Origin: CAISIP01 sp043759735
Lineage (GTDB): Bacteria > Pseudomonadota > Gammaproteobacteria > Burkholderiales > Burkholderiaceae_C
Assembly: GCA_043759735.1 (NCBI GenBank)
Contig: JAYUQC010000106.1
Span: 1 to 12,108, forward strand
Direction: 5' to 3'
Length of the DNA: 12,108 nt
The position numbers and the translations under genes are program-made. Each line of letters begins with the position of its first letter. Positions within the stretch are counted from its first letter, which is position 1. Shown one piece after another: positions 6,854 to 12,108 of this stretch. The notes under the pieces were generated by a model. That model worked only from the letters and a program-made list of their open reading frames with translations. It was not told the origin of the DNA and did not search any database.

Positions 6854-8632
6854 ATGAAGATCCCCGGAATCAACTCCCTGTCAGCCGCCACGATGGCCTG
6901 GACGCGCGCTGCGCTGATGACGCTGGCTGCAGCCATATTGACTGCCTGTGGTGGCGGCGGCGCAGTGAATGTGGACGCCCCCAAGAGCGCAGTGTCGTCA
7001 ACCGACCTGCGCGTGCTGCCAGCCGAATACCTGGCGCGCAAGGCGGTCGCCTATTCGCCATTTCGCACGGCCACCAGCGTCGCCGATCGGGACAACGAGA
7101 CGATAGACGCTGTCATGGTCAAGGAAGACCTAGACCTGCTGGTTGCGGGAAACTTCAAGCTGATCAGGCTGTTCGACAGTTCGGACAAGGTGGCAAGGCT
7201 GGTACTCGACGTCATCGCCGACAACAACCTGGACATGAAAGTGCAGCTGGGCGCCTATGTCAACAGCTTCAAGTTCGAGGCAAACCCGTACAAGGTGATC
7301 GATATCAAGGCGGGCAATCAGCAAGAACTCGACCGCCTGGTCACCCTGGCCAACGATCCAAAGTACCGCGCCATCATCCTGGCCGTCAGCGTCGGTAACG
7401 AGACGATGGTGGAGTGGTCGATCGTGCCGATCGAGCCGGCCGACATGGCCGTCTACATCCGCCATGTGCGCGACCGGGTTGCGCAACCCGTCACCACCGA
7501 CGACAACTTTCTCTTTTTCATCCAGTCGCCCAAGGTCATCACCGATGTGATCGACTTTGTCGGCCTGCACACCTATGCGGCGATCGACACCCAGTTTCCT
7601 GGTAGCCCTTTTTACTGGGATTGGAGGCAGGAAGGTGTGGCTGCCGGTCCATTGCGCGCCACCGCCATGATGGACGCAGGTATGGTCGAGACGCGCCGCC
7701 AGTTCCAGTTGGTGCGTGATTCCCTGGATCGCAAGGGCCTGCGCGCTCTGCCGATCGCGGTCACTGAAACCGGCTGGAATGCCGTAGACCTGGGTGCACA
7801 GCGCTTTCGCGCCCACCCGGTAAACCAGAAGATGTATTTCACGCGCCTGGAGACCTGGCGCGCCGAGGGCAGGGTTGGACCCGGCCCGGCCAACATCTTC
7901 TATTTCGAGGCATTCGACGAACCCTGGAAGTTGGGCGACGACGGATGGGGTCTGTTTAACGTTCTTCGCAAAGCCCGTTATGTGGTGCAGAACCTGTACC
8001 CCCAAGCGATTTGGGAGAATCCTGCGTTGACCGATGCAGACGCGGTGTATTTCATTCCGCCGACGATCAACCCAGCCGTTGCGTCAAACCAATACACACT
8101 GTATTCCGATGCGCCCGCCGCATTGTTGGCGACAGGATTGCGCGTGGATGCGTTCGACGGCAACAGCGTTAGCGCGCCGGAAGTCTCCAACGCCATGGCG
8201 CCAGAGGGGATCAAGAGCATCGAGATCACGCCAACGCCCAAGAACTATGGCTGGGGCTTGTTGTGGGGTCCGGTGACGGCCGGTGCTACCGATAATCTCT
8301 CCCAGTTTGCCGCCACAGGACGCATCAATGTCTGGATCAAGACCCGCTATGCGGGCAAGATCGAGATCGGCCTGTCGACCCTGACAGCGAATGGTGACAC
8401 GCAGGAGGTCTACCTGCAGATCGGCAGCGGCGACTACGGTTATTGCAACAACGATACCTGGTGCCAGGTGTCGATCCCGTTGCAGGCTTTCCAGGCGAAG
8501 AACCCGAGCATCGATCTGCGTCTGGTGCTCAATCGATTCATCATTGCGGACCGCTACGTCTTTACCGGCAAGCCGTTGAATTCGAACATCACGACCAAGC
8601 TCCATATTGACGGGATCTTTTACGCCCGATAA
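6854..8632 (+). CDS. GH17 beta-1,3-glucanase/transglycosylase-like lipoprotein with C-terminal beta-sandwich domain
   Basis: This 592-aa protein has a lipobox with Cys32 followed by four Gly. The catalytic TIM-barrel covers about 55-400 and carries both GH17 signatures: SVGNET with acid/base E183 and IAVTETGW with nucleophile E305, plus FYFEAFDEPWK (359-369). GH17 retaining enzymes cleave or transglycosylate beta-1,3-glucans; which applies here cannot be read from sequence. Residues about 430-592 form a separate beta-rich domain (INVWIKTRYAGKIEIG, two Cys in YCNNDTWC, ending LHIDGIFYAR), probably carbohydrate binding. The start at 6854 gives a proper lipoprotein signal; the frame opens further upstream at 6767 but that overlaps the porin. 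The ribosome site is weak (GTGAGA). Second gene of the operon. Confidence 0.9.
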   Translation: MKIPGINSLSAATMAWTRAALMTLAAAILTACGGGGAVNVDAPKSAVSSTDLRVLPAEYLARKAVAYSPFRTATSVADRDNETIDAVMVKEDLDLLVAGNFKLIRLFDSSDKVARLVLDVIADNNLDMKVQLGAYVNSFKFEANPYKVIDIKAGNQQELDRLVTLANDPKYRAIILAVSVGNETMVEWSIVPIEPADMAVYIRHVRDRVAQPVTTDDNFLFFIQSPKVITDVIDFVGLHTYAAIDTQFPGSPFYWDWRQEGVAAGPLRATAMMDAGMVETRRQFQLVRDSLDRKGLRALPIAVTETGWNAVDLGAQRFRAHPVNQKMYFTRLETWRAEGRVGPGPANIFYFEAFDEPWKLGDDGWGLFNVLRKARYVVQNLYPQAIWENPALTDADAVYFIPPTINPAVASNQYTLYSDAPAALLATGLRVDAFDGNSVSAPEVSNAMAPEGIKSIEITPTPKNYGWGLLWGPVTAGATDNLSQFAATGRINVWIKTRYAGKIEIGLSTLTANGDTQEVYLQIGSGDYGYCNNDTWCQVSIPLQAFQAKNPSIDLRLVLNRFIIADRYVFTGKPLNSNITTKLHIDGIFYAR

Positions 8633-8712
8633 AGGCTAAGCTGTATGGGCCGGTCGGCACGTGCAGCGCAATCGTGCGAAACCGTTGCCGTTCCTTGCCC
8701 AATCCACCCGCG

Positions 8713-10131
8713 ATGCGTGTTTTCCTGACCTCACAGGATGGGGACGCGCGACTGGCGGAACTGCTCCCGCCGTTGCTGACGGGGCGCGCAGCGGCTGAGC
8801 AAAACCTGCCCTGCGTTTTTGTCGATCCGCAGCGCATGTTCCAGACAATTGAAGGTTTTGGCGGGGCCTTCACCGAAGCCGCGGCGGTCACCTGGTTGAA
8901 ACTCGGCGCGCAGCGCCGCGAACAGGTCTTGTGCGACTATTTCGACCCGATCGACGGTCATGGCTACACCTTGTGCCGGGTGCACATGAACAGTTCCGAT
9001 TTCTCGCTCGGCAACTACGCGCATCTGGAGACGCCGGGCGATCTCGATCTGACCAGTTTTTCGATCGAACGCGATCGTGGTGCGCTGCTGCCGTTCATCA
9101 AGGCCGCCCAAACGGTGGCAGGCCAGACGCTCAAGTTGCTGGTATCGCCCTGGAGTCCTCCGGCCTGGATGAAAAGTAACGGCCGGATGAACGAGGGCGG
9201 CAAACTGTTGCCGCAGTTCCGGCAGGCCTGGGCGCGCTGCTTTGTGCGCTTCATCGAGGAATATGCGAAGGAGGGCGTTCCGGTGTGGGGCGTGTCGATA
9301 CAGAACGAACCCGCCGCGACGCAACGCTGGGATTCCTGCCTCTACAGCGCCGAGGAGGAACGCGATTTCGTACGCGATTTCCTGGGGCCCGAACTGGTTG
9401 CGGCCGGACTCGGTGCGGTCCGCATCATTGTCTGGGATCACAACCGCGACCGCCTGGTGGAGCGCGCCAGCGTCGTGTTGTCCGACCCCGAGGCAGCCAG
9501 ATTCGTCTGGGGCACCGGCTTTCACTGGTACGGAGAGAACCATTTCGAGCAGGTGCAATTGCTGCACGATGCCTGGCCGGACAAGCGGCTGCTGTTCACC
9601 GAAGGTTGCCAGGAGGGCGGGCCGCATACCGGTTCCTGGGACCTTGGCGAGCGTTACGCGCATTCAATGATCAACGACCTGAACCGCTGGACGGTCGGTT
9701 GGATCGACTGGAACCTGGTGCTCGACGAGACCGGTGGCCCGAACCATGCAGGGAATCTGTGCAGTTCGCCGATCTTGATCGATACGCACAATGACGCGTT
9801 GCTGCACCAGAGTTCGTACTTCTACATCGGGCATTTCGCGCGTTTCGTAAAGCCGGGAGCCAGGCGCGTGTTGTGCGCGGCGTCGCGCCAGGATCTTGAG
9901 GCCGCTGCTTTCGTGAATCCCGATGGCAGCACAGCCATCGTCGTGATGAACCGCACCGCGCAAAGCGTCGAGTTTGCGCTGAGGCATGGCGCTGTTCAAG
10001 CGGTGGCCGAAATGGCTCCGCGGTCTATTGCCACGTTCGTCGTGGACGAGCCTGGCACACAAGGCACGGCGTCGTGCAACAGTGCGGTAGCGCCTGTCGA
10101 TTTTATTGACAATTCGCTGGGGGAAAAATGA
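8713..10131 (+). CDS. GH30 beta-glucosidase/beta-1,6-glucanase-like enzyme without signal peptide
   Basis: This is a retaining GH30 enzyme of 472 aa from the ATG at 8713. It begins MRVFLTSQDGDARLAEL, the N-terminal strand usual for the family, with no signal peptide, so a cytoplasmic location is predicted. Conserved parts include QTIEGFGGAFTEAA, SPWSPPAWMK, the acid/base segment GVSIQNEP (E199), GFHWYG, the nucleophile segment LLFTEGC (E297) and the C-terminal beta-sandwich strands. A GTG at 8674 would add 13 unremarkable residues; neither start has a clear ribosome site. GH30 members include beta-glucosidases and beta-1,6-glucanases, so it may remove glucose from imported oligosaccharides or trim beta-1,6 branches of laminarin. 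Third gene of the porin operon, after an 80-bp gap with no visible promoter or terminator. Confidence 0.9.
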   Translation: MRVFLTSQDGDARLAELLPPLLTGRAAAEQNLPCVFVDPQRMFQTIEGFGGAFTEAAAVTWLKLGAQRREQVLCDYFDPIDGHGYTLCRVHMNSSDFSLGNYAHLETPGDLDLTSFSIERDRGALLPFIKAAQTVAGQTLKLLVSPWSPPAWMKSNGRMNEGGKLLPQFRQAWARCFVRFIEEYAKEGVPVWGVSIQNEPAATQRWDSCLYSAEEERDFVRDFLGPELVAAGLGAVRIIVWDHNRDRLVERASVVLSDPEAARFVWGTGFHWYGENHFEQVQLLHDAWPDKRLLFTEGCQEGGPHTGSWDLGERYAHSMINDLNRWTVGWIDWNLVLDETGGPNHAGNLCSSPILIDTHNDALLHQSSYFYIGHFARFVKPGARRVLCAASRQDLEAAAFVNPDGSTAIVVMNRTAQSVEFALRHGAVQAVAEMAPRSIATFVVDEPGTQGTASCNSAVAPVDFIDNSLGEK

Positions 10132-10189
10132 CCACTAACGGCTATCTATTTGATTGACAAGCAGAAAATTTCCCCGGCATGATTAATGC

Positions 10190-10218
10190 TTGACATGTTG
10201 TGAAAGCGCTTTCATCGT
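10190..10218 (+). promoter_or_regulatory. Possible promoter of the PEP-CTERM gene, overlapping an operator
   Basis: A perfect TTGACA (10190-10195) is followed at 17 bp by a poor -10 (CATCGT, 10213-10218). The operator at 10201-10214 would fill the spacer. A second TTGACA at 10154-10159 with CATGAT 18 bp away is an alternative. Both are tentative. Confidence 0.3.
10201..10214. promoter_or_regulatory. LacI-type operator upstream of the PEP-CTERM gene
   Basis: Fourth perfect TGAAAGCGCTTTCA palindrome, 145 bp upstream of the PEP-CTERM start and just after a TTGACA box. It gives this gene its own control point within the same putative regulon. Confidence 0.85.
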
Positions 10219-10267
10219 TGATCTCTGTTTCACCGCCGTCAAGCTATGGTTTCGCTTTCAGCAGGAA

Positions 10268-10283
10268 TCGGATTCGAATCCGA
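10268..10283. repeat. 16-bp perfect palindrome in the PEP-CTERM leader
   Basis: TCGGATTCGAATCCGA reads identically on both strands with no loop. It sits between the operator and the PEP-CTERM start. It could be a second regulator's site or chance. It superficially resembles a tRNA T-arm but lacks the correct 5-7-5 pairing, and no tRNA surrounds it. Confidence 0.5.
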
Positions 10284-10359
10284 CCAGTTTGCCGGGCCGG
10301 TTGCGCAGATCTTCTGTTGCAGCTTGAGGAACGGTTGTAGATCCCACAGGAGTGCATGA

Positions 10360-11025
10360 ATGTCAATTAAGTCACTATCGATCATTGCGGCAGCCACCTT
10401 GGCACTGAGTGCCGGTGCGGCGCAGGCTGCTACCACCAACGGATTTGCCAACGGTGGATTTGAAACCGCCGGAGCCACGACGCCGGCCCAGAGCTGGCTT
10501 CAAGCTGCAAGCGGCTACACCAGGTCGAACGCCGAAGCCCACAGTGGATCCTTCTCCGCACTGCTCGCATCGCCGGCATCCAACGCAGCTGTCATGTTGC
10601 AGAACTCGATCGAACAGGGCGGCCTGCCGGCCTTGACGGTTGGCGATACCCCGATGCTGTCGTTCTTTGCCAAGGGCTCTGCCGGTGGTACCGGCAATGT
10701 GCTGTTCGCGCTGCGTTACCTCAATGGCACCGGCACCATCTTGGCAAACAGCGGCAACGTGTTCTTCCAAGGCAACATCAACACGTCTACTTGGTCAGAA
10801 ATCACCTACAGCTTGGGTGCCGTGCCGATCGGCGCGACCGCTGCGTTTATCGAGTTCAGTCAGGGCATTGGGCCTATTGGGCCAGGTTTGCCAGCGGGGG
10901 CGGTCTATATCGATGACATCAACCTCGCAGTTGCCGCGGTTCCGGAACCCGAAACCTACGCGATGATGTTGGCCGGCCTGGCTGCCGTTGGTGCCATGGT
11001 GCGCCGGCGCCGCCGTTCGGCCTGA
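10360..11025 (+). CDS. PEP-CTERM protein with CBM4/9-like domain
   Basis: This 221-aa exported protein starts at the ATG at 10360 with AGGAG 7 bases upstream. The signal peptide covers residues 1-23 (cleavage after AQA). Residues about 26-190 look like a CBM4/9-type jelly roll: NGGFETAG at the start, a central SFFAKG strand, TSTWSEITYSL, and a closing VYIDDINLAV. The tail is a textbook PEP-CTERM sorting signal: VPEPETY (194-200), a hydrophobic segment and five Arg. Such proteins are processed by an exosortase in Gram-negative bacteria. The matching operator suggests it belongs to the glucan programme, perhaps as a surface or matrix glucan-binding protein; that is inference, since no catalytic motif is seen and CBM assignment at this divergence is uncertain. 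A strong terminator follows. Confidence 0.85.
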   Translation: MSIKSLSIIAAATLALSAGAAQAATTNGFANGGFETAGATTPAQSWLQAASGYTRSNAEAHSGSFSALLASPASNAAVMLQNSIEQGGLPALTVGDTPMLSFFAKGSAGGTGNVLFALRYLNGTGTILANSGNVFFQGNINTSTWSEITYSLGAVPIGATAAFIEFSQGIGPIGPGLPAGAVYIDDINLAVAAVPEPETYAMMLAGLAAVGAMVRRRRRSA

Positions 11026-11046
11026 GTCTGTTCGACGCGTTTGATG

Positions 11047-11076
11047 CAAAGGGCGCCGTCGCGGCGCCCTTTGTTT
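11047..11076 (+). terminator. Strong hairpin terminator after the PEP-CTERM gene
   Basis: An 11-bp perfect stem (CAAAGGGCGCC paired with GGCGCCCTTTG) with a 5-base loop (GTCGC) is followed by TTT on the plus strand, 21 bp after the PEP-CTERM stop. It also lies beyond the stop of the convergent phosphorylase gene, so it may serve both directions, although the minus side lacks a U-run. Confidence 0.8.
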
Positions 11077-11198
11077 CGGCAGGCTCGGTCCTGTCGCGGG
11101 TTTACATTGGGTTGCGGGCGTCCGATCCGGTGTGATCCAGATGCTTTTGCAGCGATCAGGCGTGCGAGCAGCGCGGTGACCTGGCTCATGTTGCCGGC
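11077..11198. other. Convergent intergenic spacer
   Basis: This 122-bp stretch between the hairpin terminator and the phosphorylase stop shows no supported gene, repeat or further hairpin. Confidence 0.4.
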
Positions 11199-12108
11199 TC
11201 AGGTCAGGCGAATTACCAGTGTAGTGAGTCGTCCGTCGCGCAGATCCAGCGCCAGTCGTTCGGGTAGCCAACTTCCGGTGTGCTGGCGCAAGGCAGAATC
11301 GACATAGCGCAATTCGAATGACACCGGCGCGACGGCGCCCTCGCCGTAGGTGGACCGGCGCGACGGGTTGTCGTACATGATCCAGGTTCGGCCAAACAAG
11401 ACCAGTCCGAAGCTTCCAGCTGCACATTCACTTGATGCTGCATTGGTGAACAACCAGTCGGCAAGGACGGGGCGCGGTTCAAAACGCAATGCGCCATCAA
11501 CGACCCGAAACGGTGTCGCCCCCAGTGCCATGTGCAGGACCATGCTGATCCACTCGGCTGTCGCACCGCTAAGCCGAGCCACGAACCCGACGCCGTGCGC
11601 CCGCGCGTCCGGAAACCGGCTGCTGGCGATGAACGAGGAGTTCTCCAGCGGCGAGCGGCCGTAGCTGGTCGGGTCGTGGAACGCGACCAGGCCGCGCCGC
11701 AGGTCCTGGTAGAACTCTGTAGCCAAACCACTGCGCAGCGTTTCGAGTAGAAACTTGTAGTGCATGTGCAGGAAGATCGACTCGTTCTCGAGCCAGCCAG
11801 GCGAAAACACCCGGCTGCGGCCGATCTCGAAGCTCTCTTTGTCCAGTGGCGTGTTGACCCGGTACATGCCGAGCTTGTCGTCATGCAATGGCGAGTGCTT
11901 CACCGCTTGGTAAATGGAAAGGGCTTGCGCGCTATTGCCTGCCGAACGCATCGCGTGGACCGATCCTTCGAGGAAGGCGGCCAGCGGCTTCTGCACAAAG
12001 CGCAGCGCACGCACATGTCGGTTGGCTGCGATGTCGCCGACCTCGGGAACCACAGGCGCATATTCAACCATTGAATGGGTGTAGTAGCTCACTGGCAATC
12101 CGTCGTCG
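11199..12108 (-). CDS. C-terminal part of a GH94-like, probably GH149, beta-1,3-glucan phosphorylase
   Basis: About 302 residues of an open frame enter from the right edge. The TTG at 12098 is internal and the frame continues to the edge, so the N-terminus lies outside. The visible part matches the C-terminal half of a GH94-type phosphorylase (clan GH-Q): FSPGWLENESIFLHMHYKFLL, then YGRSPLENSSFIASSRFPD, RLSGATAEWISMVLHMALG and GALRFEPRPVLADWLF, followed by a C-terminal beta-sandwich. These enzymes split beta-glucosidic bonds with phosphate, giving glucose-1-phosphate, and usually lack signal peptides. The surrounding GH81/GH16/GH17/GH30 genes favour a beta-1,3-oligoglucan phosphorylase such as GH149 rather than a cellobiose phosphorylase. 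The family call within the clan is inferred from context. It converges on the PEP-CTERM gene. Confidence 0.7.
   Translation of the reverse strand, partial: DDGLPVSYYTHSMVEYAPVVPEVGDIAANRHVRALRFVQKPLAAFLEGSVHAMRSAGNSAQALSIYQAVKHSPLHDDKLGMYRVNTPLDKESFEIGRSRVFSPGWLENESIFLHMHYKFLLETLRSGLATEFYQDLRRGLVAFHDPTSYGRSPLENSSFIASSRFPDARAHGVGFVARLSGATAEWISMVLHMALGATPFRVVDGALRFEPRPVLADWLFTNAASSECAAGSFGLVLFGRTWIMYDNPSRRSTYGEGAVAPVSFELRYVDSALRQHTGSWLPERLALDLRDGRLTTLVIRLT

Noticed and set aside
8731..9663. 310-codon minus-strand open frame opposite GH30
   Set aside because: Antisense shadow of GH30; no recognisable domain and no ribosome site.
10128..10157. Nine-codon frame (ATG overlapping the GH30 stop as ATGA) that mimics a coupled downstream gene
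   Set aside because: It stops after nine residues with no homology I can see; probably chance.
10262..10290. TTCGAATCC motif resembling a tRNA T-arm
   Set aside because: The 5-bp stem around a 7-base loop does not pair, and no acceptor, D or anticodon arm is present.

Overview
The window is best read as two unrelated pieces of DNA joined near position 742-760. The left piece (1 to about 750) is visibly richer in G+C. It carries, on the minus strand, the tail of a TetR-type regulator overlapping (ATGA) a TIGR03084/DinB-like protein, a pair typical of Actinobacteria. The rest (about 742-12108) reads as a Gram-negative betaproteobacterium, probably Burkholderiales (Oxalobacteraceae-like is a guess). 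It has lipoproteins starting Cys-Gly4, an outer-membrane porin and a PEP-CTERM protein. Genes on both sides of the join are cut mid-ORF, so an assembly chimera is more likely than a natural junction.

The betaproteobacterial part is a beta-1,3-glucan (laminarin/curdlan/callose-type) utilisation locus. Minus strand, right to left: GH81 endo-beta-1,3-glucanase (2953-5244), overlapped by one base by a GH16 laminarinase lipoprotein (2045-2953). Then, behind its own operator, comes a lipoprotein (start 1824) with a regulatory-like/SdrD-B-like domain, a helical region, an eight-proline linker and the first residues of a further domain lost at the join. Plus strand, diverging from GH81: porin (5473-6828), GH17 lipoprotein with a C-terminal beta-sandwich domain (6854-8632), GH30 enzyme without signal peptide (8713-10131), and a PEP-CTERM protein with a CBM4/9-like fold (10360-11025). 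A strong hairpin terminator follows at 11047-11076. Convergent to this is the 3' part of a GH94-like/GH149-like glucan phosphorylase (11199-12108, minus), whose start lies outside the window.

Four perfect copies of the 14-bp palindrome TGAAAGCGCTTTCA (1903, 5290, 5438, 10201) sit upstream of the lipoprotein, GH81-GH16, porin-GH17-GH30 and PEP-CTERM units. This is a typical LacI-family operator, so one local regulator (not in the window) probably controls the whole set. The two divergent copies are 148 bp apart centre to centre, close to an integral number of helical turns.

Proposed workflow (inference): secreted GH81 and surface or periplasmic lipoproteins GH16 and GH17 cut the glucan; oligosaccharides cross the outer membrane through the co-operonic porin rather than a SusC/TonB receptor; in the cytoplasm GH30 removes glucosyl units or beta-1,6 branches and the phosphorylase yields glucose-1-phosphate. 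The PEP-CTERM protein may be a surface-anchored glucan binder. No RNA genes, IS elements or CRISPR arrays were seen.
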